The notes under the pieces were generated by a model. That model searched no databases. It had not been told where the DNA came from and worked only from the letters and a program-made list of their open reading frames with translations. A stretch of DNA of 57,055 nucleotides from Puerhibacterium puerhi (GTDB taxonomy: Bacteria > Actinomycetota > Actinomycetes > Actinomycetales > Cellulomonadaceae). The stretch is taken from the NCBI RefSeq assembly GCF_009846865.1, contig NZ_WUWN01000020.1, positions 1-57,055 on the forward strand, read 5' to 3'. Position numbers and translations under genes: made by a program. Below, one piece after another: positions 9,480 through 16,852 of this stretch. Within the stretch, counting starts at the first letter, position 1. Every line of letters begins with the position of its first letter.

Positions 9480-10583
9480 TCACGCGGGGTCGTCCGCGAC
9501 CTGCTCCAGCAGCAGGCCGGCGTCGAAGACGCCCGCGGGCTCGGCGCTGGTGCCGCACACCCCGTCGGACTCGCCCGGCGCCTTGACGTAGGCCTCCTCG
9601 ACCCACGCGTCGGGGTCGAAGACGGTGTCGGGCAGGGTGCCGACCCGCTCGCCCTCCGGGTTGCACCACTCCAGGAGGTCGCCGGTGTCGGCAGCCCCGT
9701 TCATCGAGCTGTCGACCAGGACGTGCACCCGCCGCCCCAGCGCGTCCCACAGGTCGGCGGCGTAGTCCCGCAGCTCGGCCACCGGGCGCTGGTTGGAGAC
9801 GTTGAGGGCGACGCCGGTGACGAGCGTGCCGTCGGGGTCGACCCGCTCGACGAGCTCGGCGGCCACCCGCGGGGCGAGCCACCGGGAGTGGCCGACGTCG
9901 AGGTAGACGGCGGTGCGCGGGTTGCCCTCCTGCAGCACCGCCAGGGCGTCGTGCAGCATCTGGACGCGCGCTGCCTGCCGGGCCGCGTCCATGTCGGGCA
10001 CCGCCGCCAGCGCGTCGGGCTCGAGCACCAGGACGGCGGGCGTGTCCCCGATCGCGTCGCTCACCGAGCGGATCCAGGCGAGGTAGTCGTCGGCGTCCGC
10101 GCTGCCCCCGCTGGACTCCCCGCCCAGGTCCCGGTCCGGGATGCTGTAGGCGACGAAGAGCGGCACGGAGCCCTGCGCGGCGGCCGCGCGCAGGTTGTCC
10201 TCCACCGCCCGCGGGGTGTCCGTCGGCGGCCCCGTGAGCCACTGCGCGACGGGCGTCTCCAGCAGCGCCTCGATCCGGCGCTGCGAGCGGGCGTCCGGCG
10301 CCTGCCGCAGCGCCGCGGCCAGGTTCTGGAAGTACTGGTCCTGCGCGTCGAGGAGGTAGTCGGCGCGCCCCGGTGCGTTGCGCTCGACCGGCGCCCGCCC
10401 CGACGTCTCGGGCGGTGCGGGCTCCTCGCCGCCCGTGCACGCGGTCAGCGCCGCGGACGCCGCGACGCCGCAGGCCAGCGCCGCCCAGCGGCGCAGCGCC
10501 CCGGGCGGTGGCGCGCACGACGCCGCGGCCGGTGCTGGGCGCGCACGACCGCGAGGGGGGTGCCGGGGCGGTCGAGTCACCAT
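9480..10583 (-). CDS. GH6 family glycoside hydrolase, predicted lipoprotein
   Basis: Family 6 contains endoglucanases and cellobiohydrolases that cut beta-1,4-glucan with inversion. The ATG at 10583 has GGAAGG upstream and gives 367 aa. A signal sequence with lipobox LTAC (Cys about 49) predicts membrane anchoring outside the cell. GH6 signatures: YSIPDRDLGGESSGG (D150/D152), VLVLEPDALA (candidate acid D190), YLDVGHSRWL, NVSNQRP, DSSMNGA and YVKAPGESDGVC near the end. No carbohydrate-binding module is present. It converges on the CE4-GT2 gene, recalling the pairing of a synthase with a GH6 enzyme in Streptomyces cslA-glxA-cslZ. A role in trimming the neighbour's polymer rather than scavenging cellulose is inference. 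Confidence 0.9.
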   Translation of the reverse strand: MVTRPPRHPPRGRARPAPAAASCAPPPGALRRWAALACGVAASAALTACTGGEEPAPPETSGRAPVERNAPGRADYLLDAQDQYFQNLAAALRQAPDARSQRRIEALLETPVAQWLTGPPTDTPRAVEDNLRAAAAQGSVPLFVAYSIPDRDLGGESSGGSADADDYLAWIRSVSDAIGDTPAVLVLEPDALAAVPDMDAARQAARVQMLHDALAVLQEGNPRTAVYLDVGHSRWLAPRVAAELVERVDPDGTLVTGVALNVSNQRPVAELRDYAADLWDALGRRVHVLVDSSMNGAADTGDLLEWCNPEGERVGTLPDTVFDPDAWVEEAYVKAPGESDGVCGTSAEPAGVFDAGLLLEQVADDPA

Positions 10584-10723
10584 CGCGCGGCCTTCCCGAT
10601 CTCGGCGGCTGTGCCATCGACGCAGCTGCGCGACTCCCCCGTCCCGGTCCGCGCGCCCCGAGCGCGGCGTCCCGGCGTCGCTCGCGTCCCAGGCTAGCCC
10701 GCCCGCGCGACGGCGCACGCGCG

Positions 10724-10765
10724 GGGCCGCACGGGCAGGGCCGCACGGACGGGGCCGCACGGACG
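10724..10765 (-). repeat. 14-bp tandem repeat, three copies, just after the NUDIX stop
   Basis: Plus-strand units GGGCCGCACGGGCA, GGGCCGCACGGACG and GGGCCGCACGGACG. The array ends 4 bp from the stop codon of the NUDIX gene on the minus strand, so it sits immediately 3' of that gene. Confidence 0.85.
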
Positions 10766-10769
10766 GCCG

Positions 10770-11348
10770 TCAGCCCTCGGCGACCGCCTCGTCGTCGTTC
10801 TCCGTGCCGAGGTGTCGCACGACGCCGTCCCACCCGCCCGCGAGGGCCTCGACGACGTCGGGCAGCACGGTCGGGAACACCTCGTGCGGCTGGGCCCGCA
10901 GCTCGTCGGCGCTGAGCCAGCGCAGCTCGTCGAGCACCTCGCGCTCGACCTCCGTCCAGCCGTCGGCGACCGGCACGTGGCCGGCGCCCACCCGGGCGAC
11001 GAAGAAGACCTCGTCCTGGCGGCAGGTCTCGGCGAAGAAGTGGAAGATCCCGGCGCGGGTGAGCACCGGACCCTCGAGGTCCTCGGGGGCGAGCACCAGA
11101 CCCGCCTCCTCGCGCAGCTCGCGCAGCGCCGCCTCGACCTCCGTCTCGCCGGCGTCGATCCCGCCGCCCACGGTGAACCACCACGAGCGGTCCGGCTGGT
11201 CGGCGTCGTGGCCGCGCACCAGCAGCGCGCGCCCCGCGTCGTCGAGCACGATGACGCGCGCCGCGCGCCGGTGGCGCAGGCCGTCCTCCCCGAGCACCCA
11301 GTCCGGGCCGAGCGAGGTGGTGGTGGCCAGCCCTTCCTCGGGCGTCAC
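10770..11348 (-). CDS. NUDIX hydrolase
   Basis: Hydrolyses a nucleoside-diphosphate-linked substrate; the specific substrate cannot be read from the sequence. The 23-residue NUDIX box is complete (GGGIDAGETEVEAALRELRE followed by EAGL, about residues 75-98), with the catalytic Glu residues. The preferred GTG at 11348 gives 192 aa and overlaps the stop of a 37-aa upstream ORF in GTGA, implying translational coupling. The flanking genes give no direct functional hint. The Mycobacterium pdx region also has a NUDIX-type gene nearby (Rv2609c), but there next to pimA. Confidence 0.9.
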   Translation of the reverse strand: MTPEEGLATTTSLGPDWVLGEDGLRHRRAARVIVLDDAGRALLVRGHDADQPDRSWWFTVGGGIDAGETEVEAALRELREEAGLVLAPEDLEGPVLTRAGIFHFFAETCRQDEVFFVARVGAGHVPVADGWTEVEREVLDELRWLSADELRAQPHEVFPTVLPDVVEALAGGWDGVVRHLGTENDDEAVAEG

Positions 11349-11458
11349 CGGCCGCGCTCCGCCCCGCGCGGCGGCGCCGTCCCGGCGTCGACGTCGGTGC
11401 CGCGGTCCAGCACCGGTGACCCTGCGGCGACGAGCCAGGAGCAGCGTGGGATGTGCAT
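11345..11458 (-). CDS. Leaderless upstream ORF coupled to the NUDIX gene (37 aa)
   Basis: ATG at 11458 lies 6 nt after a TAGCCT box (minus strand), the pattern of leaderless genes elsewhere in this window. The product starts MHIPRCSWLVAAGSP and ends in RGAERGR; its TGA overlaps the GTG of the NUDIX gene as GTGA. No family recognised. It may be a leader ORF whose translation feeds ribosomes to the NUDIX start. The evidence is promoter spacing plus the exact overlap. Confidence 0.5.
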   Translation of the reverse strand: MHIPRCSWLVAAGSPVLDRGTDVDAGTAPPRGAERGR

Positions 11459-11464
11459 GCCGCA

Positions 11465-11470
11465 AGGCTA
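11465..11470 (-). promoter_or_regulatory. -10 box for the uORF-NUDIX transcript
   Basis: TAGCCT on the minus strand, followed by TGCGGC and then ATG. The 6-nt distance predicts a leaderless mRNA. Confidence 0.6.
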
Positions 11471-11747
11471 GTCCCGCCTGCCGTCCGCGCCGCGCGGCCG
11501 GCCGTCGAGAGCCTCGCCCGGCGAGCGCGGAGCGAGCGCCGGGAGGTCTCGTGCCCGTGCCGGCACGCCGGCGGGGCCCCCGGACGGTCGTGGGGGCGCG
11601 GCGCCGGGGGCGGGGGCGCGGGCCCCCCGCGGGGGGGGGGCCAACCCACCCCGCGCGGGCCCGGCCCGCCCCCGGGGCGCCCCCCCCGGCGGGTGGTGGC
11701 CCCGGCCGGCGGGGGCGCCCCCCCCCCCCCCACGGCGGGGCGGTCTC
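11471..11747. other. Extreme G/C tract with homopolymers downstream of pdxS
   Basis: No gene. From about 11580 to 11745 the sequence is nearly all G and C, with G10 (11631-11640), C8 (11680-11687) and C14 (11718-11731) and many nested inverted repeats. It follows the pdxS stop, so it could act as a structured 3' end. It could equally be a low-quality assembly join, because such homopolymers occur nowhere else in the window. Confidence 0.7.
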
Positions 11748-12674
11748 CTACCAGCCGCGCTCGGCCAGGCGCACCGGCGCCGGCTCGGCCTCGACGTTGA
11801 TGCCCACCATCGCCTCGCCGAGGCCGCGCGAGACCTTGGCGATCACGTCGGGGTCGTCGTGGAAGGTGGTGGCCTGGACGATCGCCTTCGCGCGGGCCGC
11901 CGGGTCGCCCGACTTGAAGATGCCGGAGCCGACGAACACGCCTTCGGCGCCGAGCTGCATCATCATCGCGGCGTCGGCCGGGGTGGCGATGCCGCCGGCG
12001 GTGAACAGCACCACGGGCAGCTTGCCGGTGCGCGCCACCTCCGCGACCAGCTCGTACGGCGCCTGCAGCTCCTTGGCGGCGACGAACAGCTCGTCGGTGG
12101 GCAGCGACGTCAGCCGGCGGATCTCCTGGCGGATCTGCCGCATGTGCGTCGTCGCGTTGGAGACGTCGCCGGTGCCGGCCTCGCCCTTGGAGCGGATCAT
12201 GGCGGCGCCCTCGGTGATGCGGCGCAGCGCCTCACCGAGGTTGGTGGCGCCGCACACGAACGGGACCGTGAAGGCCCACTTGTCGATGTGGTTGGCGTAG
12301 TCCGCCGGCGTCAGCACCTCGGACTCGTCGACGTAGTCGACGCCGAGGGACTGCAGGACCTGCGCCTCGACGAAGTGGCCGATGCGGGCCTTGGCCATCA
12401 CGGGGATGGAGACGGCGTCGATGATGCCCTCGATCATGTCGGGGTCGCTCATCCGCGCGACGCCGCCCTGGGCGCGGATGTCCGCCGGCACCCGCTCGAG
12501 CGCCATGACGGCGACCGCGCCGGCGTCCTCGGCGATCTTCGCCTGCTCGGGGGTGACCACGTCCATGATGACGCCGCCCTTGAGCATCTCCGCCATGCCG
12601 CGCTTGACCCGCGCGGTGCCGACCTCGCCGAGGCCGGCCTCACCGGCGCCGGGACGCGTGCTGCTCTCGCTCAC
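11748..12674 (-). CDS. pdxS: Pyridoxal 5'-phosphate synthase lyase subunit PdxS
   Basis: Condenses ribose 5-phosphate, glyceraldehyde 3-phosphate and PdxT-derived ammonia to PLP. The 308 aa (beta/alpha)8 protein shows [35 protein letters not shown], the catalytic lysine region [14 protein letters not shown] and the phosphate-binding [13 protein letters not shown] and [11 protein letters not shown] start with AGAAGG 9 nt upstream. It is transcribed away from the pim genes and is not adjacent to pdxT, which lies beyond the accessory segment. Confidence 0.98.
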   Translation of the reverse strand: MSESSTRPGAGEAGLGEVGTARVKRGMAEMLKGGVIMDVVTPEQAKIAEDAGAVAVMALERVPADIRAQGGVARMSDPDMIEGIIDAVSIPVMAKARIGHFVEAQVLQSLGVDYVDESEVLTPADYANHIDKWAFTVPFVCGATNLGEALRRITEGAAMIRSKGEAGTGDVSNATTHMRQIRQEIRRLTSLPTDELFVAAKELQAPYELVAEVARTGKLPVVLFTAGGIATPADAAMMMQLGAEGVFVGSGIFKSGDPAARAKAIVQATTFHDDPDVIAKVSRGLGEAMVGINVEAEPAPVRLAERGW

Positions 12675-12731
12675 TTCTGGGACCTTCTCTCGCTGTGGTG
12701 CCGCCGGCCTCGTGCGGCCGGCGTCACGATC

Positions 12732-13337
12732 CTAAGCGCGCACAGCGGGCCCGGAACCCGCCATCGCGTCGGGCATCTGGTCGTCGAGCTCGACGGTGCG
12801 CGGCGACGGCGCCCGACCGGCCAGGTGCAGGGCGCGCACCCACCAGTGCCGGCGCACCCGCTGCGCCTGGGCCACCGCCTCGTTGTGGAAGCGCCGGGCG
12901 AGCTGGGCGCGGTACCACGTGGCCACGAGGGTGGCCAGGAGCTGCTCGCCAGGCGGGCCGGAGCGCAGGTCGGCGAGCACGTCGGCGTCACCGAGGGCGG
13001 AGCGCAGGGTGGCCGACAGCGCGCTCTCGGCGCGCTCGCGCCCCGCACCGAAGCCGTCCATCGCGAGGGCCTGCTCGGGCGAGGCGACCGGGCCGGCGTC
13101 GTCCACGACGGCGTAGGCGGCGTCGGCCACGAGCACGCTCGAGGCCGGGTCGAGCAGCCCCGAGCTCGCGAGGTCGACGGCGGCGCTCGCGCGCCGCACG
13201 AGCTGGGCGTCCAGGGCGATGCGGGAGGCGGCGACCTTGCGGTGCAGGCGGTCCAGCCGGGAGGCGGACACCCACGCGAGCCAGACCCCGACCGCGACGA
13301 CGACCAGCGCCGCAAGGGCGGTCTCGGACCAGCTCAT
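12732..13337 (-). CDS. Conserved membrane-anchored hypothetical protein
   Basis: 201 aa. The N-terminus MSWSETALAALVVVAVGVWL is a membrane helix. The rest is soluble, mostly helical, Ala/Arg-rich, with WYRAQLARRFHNEAVAQAQR near the end. I do not recognise a catalytic motif; it loosely recalls LemA-like helical proteins, but I would not assign it there. Its ATG overlaps the pimA stop (ATGA), so it is the last gene of the thrS-pimA operon. Actinobacteria commonly keep a membrane protein at this place (Rv2609c in M. tuberculosis, though that one has a NUDIX domain). Confidence 0.85.
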   Translation of the reverse strand: MSWSETALAALVVVAVGVWLAWVSASRLDRLHRKVAASRIALDAQLVRRASAAVDLASSGLLDPASSVLVADAAYAVVDDAGPVASPEQALAMDGFGAGRERAESALSATLRSALGDADVLADLRSGPPGEQLLATLVATWYRAQLARRFHNEAVAQAQRVRRHWWVRALHLAGRAPSPRTVELDDQMPDAMAGSGPAVRA

Positions 13338-14563
13338 CGCCCGCTCCCCGCCTCGACGCCGTCGCCGCCGAGCAGGCGCCACGGCCCGCGGCGCCCGGCG
13401 GCCTGGCGCACGGGCATGGCCTCGCCCGCGGCGACCGCCATCTCGTACACGGCGAGCACCTGGTCGGTGACGGTCGACCAGTCGTAGCGGCGCACCCACG
13501 CGGCCGCGTGCTCGCGCCGCGCGGCGGTCGCGGCGCGGTCGGCGAGCGACTCGAGGACCGCCCGGGCGAGGTCGTCGGCGTCGCCGGTGCGGAACAGCGC
13601 GCCGGCCGCGCCGTCGTCGAGCACCCGGCGGAACGCGCCCAGGTCGCTGGCCACCACGCCGGCGCCGGCGCTCATCGCCTCGACCAGCACGATGCCGAAG
13701 CTCTCGCCGCCGGTCTGCGGGGCGACGTACAGGTCGACGGAGGACAGCAGCGCCGCCTTCTCGGCGTCGCTGATGCCGCCGAGGAACTCGACGCTGCCGG
13801 CCAGCGGGCCGAGCGTCTCGACCGCCTCGTCGCGCCCGGCGTCGCCCTGGCCGGCCACGAGGAACCGGGCGCCGGGGTGGGCGGCCAGGATCCGCGGGAT
13901 CGCGGCGGTGAGCACCTGCAGGCCCTTGCGCGGCTCGTCGAGCCGCCCGAGGAACGCGACCGTGGGCGCCCCCGGCGTGCCCTGCCACCGCGGGTCCGGG
14001 GACGCCGCGGCGAAGGTGTCGGCGTAGACGCCGTTGGGGATGACGACGGCGTCGCCGCCCAGGTGGTCGACGAGCGTGCGGCGGGAGTCCTCCGAGACGG
14101 CGACCCGGGCGGCGATCTTCTCCAGGCTCTGGCGCAGCAGGGGGAAGGCCACCTGCAGCGCGCGGGAGCGCACCTGGGCGCTGTGGAAGGTGGCCACGAC
14201 CGGGCCCTCGGCGATCCACAGGGCGAGCATCGACAGGCTGGGGGTCATCGGCTCGTGCAGGTGCAGCACGTCGAACGCGCCGCTCTCGATCCAGCGCCGC
14301 ACCCGGGCCGCGGCACGGGGGCCGAAGGTCAGGCGGGCGACCGAGCCGTTGTAGCGCACGGCCACCGCCTTGCCGGCGGGCACGACGACGTCCGGCACCG
14401 GCGTGTCGTCGTCGGCGGGCGCGAGCACGGAGACCTCGTGGCCGCGCGCCTGGAGCGCCTGCGCGAGGTCGCGCACGTGGAACTGGACGCCGCCGGGGGC
14501 GTCGAAGCTGTACGGGCACACGATGCCCACCCGCAGCGGCCGGCTCGCGTGGGGCGCCGTCAC
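13334..14563 (-). CDS. pimA: Phosphatidylinositol mannosyltransferase PimA
   Basis: GT4 enzyme that transfers mannose from GDP-mannose to phosphatidylinositol, the first PIM step at the inner leaflet. In 409 aa the N-terminal Rossmann domain has YSFDAPGGVQFHV and HLHEPMTPSLS. The C-terminal domain has FLGRLDEPRKGL and the EX7E region ESFGIVLVEAMSAG. The gene context (pgsA, acyltransferase) matches the PIM cluster. GTG start overlaps the upstream stop as GTGA; its own stop overlaps the next gene as ATGA. Confidence 0.95.
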   Translation of the reverse strand: MTAPHASRPLRVGIVCPYSFDAPGGVQFHVRDLAQALQARGHEVSVLAPADDDTPVPDVVVPAGKAVAVRYNGSVARLTFGPRAAARVRRWIESGAFDVLHLHEPMTPSLSMLALWIAEGPVVATFHSAQVRSRALQVAFPLLRQSLEKIAARVAVSEDSRRTLVDHLGGDAVVIPNGVYADTFAAASPDPRWQGTPGAPTVAFLGRLDEPRKGLQVLTAAIPRILAAHPGARFLVAGQGDAGRDEAVETLGPLAGSVEFLGGISDAEKAALLSSVDLYVAPQTGGESFGIVLVEAMSAGAGVVASDLGAFRRVLDDGAAGALFRTGDADDLARAVLESLADRAATAARREHAAAWVRRYDWSTVTDQVLAVYEMAVAAGEAMPVRQAAGRRGPWRLLGGDGVEAGSGR

Positions 14564-15543
14564 AGCTCCCCCGCCTCCGCCCGCGTCTTGGCGTACCGCT
14601 CCGGGTCGAGGTCCTCGACGAAGACGCGCTGCAGCATGTGCCAGTCCTCGGTGTGCTCACGCAGCGCCGCGGCCAGGTGGTCCACCCAGCCCTGCGTCAT
14701 GGCCGCCACCTGGCGGCGGCGACGCTCGGGCGCGGGCAGGTCGGGGTCGCCCGGCGGGACCTCGACGAACGGCGAGAACCACACGACGATCCCCCACGGG
14801 GTGCCGGCCGCGCGGCGGCGGGCCCCGGTGAGGCGCTCGTACGTGATCGCGGCGGTGACGAGGGGGACGTTCGCGGCCAGGGCGAGTGCCGCGGGCCCGG
14901 CCGCGACCCGGGCGCGGTGGCCGGCGAGGTCGACCTCGACGCCCGACGCCGCCAGGTCGCGGTCGGCCAGGAGCGGCACGACCCGGTTGCCGCCGCGCGC
15001 GCCGCGCACGAGCCGCCGGAAGACGTCGGGGTCGCCGAGCCCGAGCACGTCGATGCCGATGGACCGGCGGAAGCCGACGAACTCCTCGAAGAGCGCCTCG
15101 GGCTTGAGCCTCTCGGCGACCGTGAGCACCGGGGCGAGGTTCGGGGTGGCCCACGCGCCGGCGAGGTCCCAGTTGCCCAGGTGCCCCAGCGCGAGGGACA
15201 GGCCCCTGCCGCTCGCCACGTGCTCGACCACGTGGTGGCCGTCGGCCAGCCGCACCCGCGCCCGGATCTGCTCGGGCGTGGCGCCCTGGAGCGTGAACGC
15301 CTCGCGGAAGTACCGCATGTAGGAGCGCATGCCCGCGCGGGCCAGGCGGCGCACCGCGGCGGGGTCGAGCTCCGGCCGCACGCGCGCGTAGTTCGCCTCC
15401 ATCCGGCGCACGCCCTCGGTGCGCCGCAGCCAGGTGAGGTCCGCGACGGCGGTGAAGGCCGCACGCAGCACCGGCTCCGGGATCCGCGGCGCGTGCCGCC
15501 ACGCGAACGTGTACGCCTTCGCGACGTCGACGCGCAGGCCCAT
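14560..15543 (-). CDS. Phosphatidylinositol mannoside acyltransferase (LpxL/HtrB family)
   Basis: 327 aa lysophospholipid-type acyltransferase, equivalent in position to Rv2611c. The HX4D catalytic motif is LGHLGNWDLAG (about residue 125), followed by the conserved VPLLADRDL and the C-terminal MLQRVFVEDL. It acylates the mannose of PIM1/PIM2. The ATG overlaps the pgsA stop by one base (TGATG) and the stop overlaps pimA, giving tight coupling. Confidence 0.93.
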   Translation of the reverse strand: MGLRVDVAKAYTFAWRHAPRIPEPVLRAAFTAVADLTWLRRTEGVRRMEANYARVRPELDPAAVRRLARAGMRSYMRYFREAFTLQGATPEQIRARVRLADGHHVVEHVASGRGLSLALGHLGNWDLAGAWATPNLAPVLTVAERLKPEALFEEFVGFRRSIGIDVLGLGDPDVFRRLVRGARGGNRVVPLLADRDLAASGVEVDLAGHRARVAAGPAALALAANVPLVTAAITYERLTGARRRAAGTPWGIVVWFSPFVEVPPGDPDLPAPERRRRQVAAMTQGWVDHLAAALREHTEDWHMLQRVFVEDLDPERYAKTRAEAGEL

Positions 15544-16202
15544 CACGCCGCCCCGCCCGCGACGCCGCCCTCGCCGGCCACGCCCGCCTCGCGCGAGCGC
15601 AGCTGGCGGTGCACCGCGCTGACGCGCTGGACAACCGTCACGAGGCTCGCCACCGCGAGCAGGCCGAGCACCACGACGAGCACGAGGACCGGCAGGCCGA
15701 GCTGGACCAGCCCCGTTGGCACCAGCGCGATCACCAGGCGGTCGGTGCGCTCGGCGATGCCGACGTGGGCGTCGGCGCCGACGCTCTCGGCGCGGGCCCG
15801 GGCGTAGGGCACCACGCCGCCGAGCACGAGGCAGGCCAGCGCCGCGCCCGCGCCCCACGTGGCGTAGGGCTCGTCCGGGTGCAGCACGAACCACAGGGTG
15901 ATGCCGGCGAACACGGCGCCGTCCGACACGCGGTCGAGCGTGGAGTCGAGGAACGCGCCCCACGGTCCGGACCGGCCCGTCATCCGCGCCAGGACGCCGT
16001 CGAGCGAGTCGAACAGCGCGAAGACGCCGATGAGCAGGGCGCCGAGGAACAGGTGGCCGGTGGGCAGCAGGCCCAGCGCCAGCGCCGTGACCACCACGGT
16101 GCCGGCGATCGTCACCGCGTCGGGCGAGACGCCCATCCGCATCAGGGCGGCCGCGAGGGGGGAGAAGACGCGCTGCATCGTCGCGCGCAGGCCGGAGAAC
16201 AT
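15543..16202 (-). CDS. pgsA: Phosphatidylinositol phosphate synthase (CDP-alcohol phosphatidyltransferase)
   Basis: Makes phosphatidylinositol phosphate from CDP-diacylglycerol and inositol phosphate in Actinobacteria. The 219 aa protein has the family signature D-x2-DG-x2-AR-x8-G-x3-D-x3-D, visible as DSLDGVLARMTGRSGPWGAF followed by LDSTLDRVSD, plus about six membrane helices. An Ala/Gly-rich C-terminal tail follows the last helix. Starts on the ATG sharing one base with the HIT stop. Confidence 0.95.
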   Translation of the reverse strand: MFSGLRATMQRVFSPLAAALMRMGVSPDAVTIAGTVVVTALALGLLPTGHLFLGALLIGVFALFDSLDGVLARMTGRSGPWGAFLDSTLDRVSDGAVFAGITLWFVLHPDEPYATWGAGAALACLVLGGVVPYARARAESVGADAHVGIAERTDRLVIALVPTGLVQLGLPVLVLVVVLGLLAVASLVTVVQRVSAVHRQLRSREAGVAGEGGVAGGAA

Positions 16203-16852
16203 CAGGCGGTCTCCCCCGGCGTCGGCTGCTGCGCGCCCGGCACCTGCGCGCCCGGCACCTGCGCGCCCGGCACCTGCGCGCCCGGCACCTGCTCGGCAGA
16301 CGCCACGACCGCCGGCCACGCCGCGGCGAGGCGGGCGCGGGTGTCGGCGAGCAGCTCGGGCAGCGCCTTGGTCCGCCCGACGATCGGCAGGAAGTTCGCG
16401 TCCCCCAGCCAGCGCGGCACCACGTGCTGGTGCAGGTGCGCCGCGATCCCGGCGCCGGCGACCTCGCCCTGGTTCATGCCCAGGTTGAAGCCGGCGGGCG
16501 CGTAGACCGCCGTCAGCACCCGGATCGCGGTCTGCGTCATGCGGGCGAGCTCCACCGTCTCGTCGGCCGTGAGGTCGACGTAGCCGGGCACGTGCCGGTA
16601 CGGCAGCACCATGAGGTGCCCGCCGTTGTACGGGTAGAGGTTGAGCAGGGCGAAGCAGGTCGCCCCGCGGGCGACGACGAGGCCCTGCTCGTCGTCGCCC
16701 GCGGCGATGCGGCAGAACGGGCACGCCGACGCCGTGGCGTCCGCCGGCTTGTCCTCGCCGCCGATGTAGACCATGCGGTGCGGCGTCCACAGCCGCTGCA
16801 GGTCGTCCTCCCGGGGGCCGAAGCCCGAGGCGTCCTCGACCGGCTGCCCCAT
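16202..16852 (-). CDS. HIT family protein (AP4A phosphorylase/hydrolase-like)
   Basis: 216 aa. Begins with the actinobacterial signature DLQRLWTPHRMVYI, has a zinc-type CPFC pair, and the catalytic histidine triad HLHQHVVPRW (about residue 130). The orthologue by position is Rv2613c, a diadenosine tetraphosphate phosphorylase. The C-terminus carries four copies of VPGAQ encoded by a 15-bp tandem repeat, which is unlikely to matter for catalysis and probably varies between strains. Overlaps thrS and pgsA by one base on each side. Confidence 0.93.
   Translation of the reverse strand: MGQPVEDASGFGPREDDLQRLWTPHRMVYIGGEDKPADATASACPFCRIAAGDDEQGLVVARGATCFALLNLYPYNGGHLMVLPYRHVPGYVDLTADETVELARMTQTAIRVLTAVYAPAGFNLGMNQGEVAGAGIAAHLHQHVVPRWLGDANFLPIVGRTKALPELLADTRARLAAAWPAVVASAEQVPGAQVPGAQVPGAQVPGAQQPTPGETA
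16231..16290 (-). repeat. 15-bp tandem repeat, four identical copies, inside the HIT gene 3' end
   Basis: Plus-strand unit GCGCGCCCGGCACCT repeated exactly four times. In frame it encodes VPGAQ repeats at the C-terminus of the HIT protein, ending about 30 bp before its stop. Confidence 0.95.

Noticed and set aside
6928-11733. Minus-strand open frame of about 1600 codons
   Set aside because: It runs antisense to the CE4-GT2 gene and overlaps GH6 and NUDIX in another frame. It is a product of very high GC content; composition is Arg/Ala/Gly-rich with no domain.
6422-11747. Prophage or transposon insertion between pdxT and pdxS
   Set aside because: No integrase, transposase, terminal inverted repeats or target duplications are visible, so the segment is described only as accessory.
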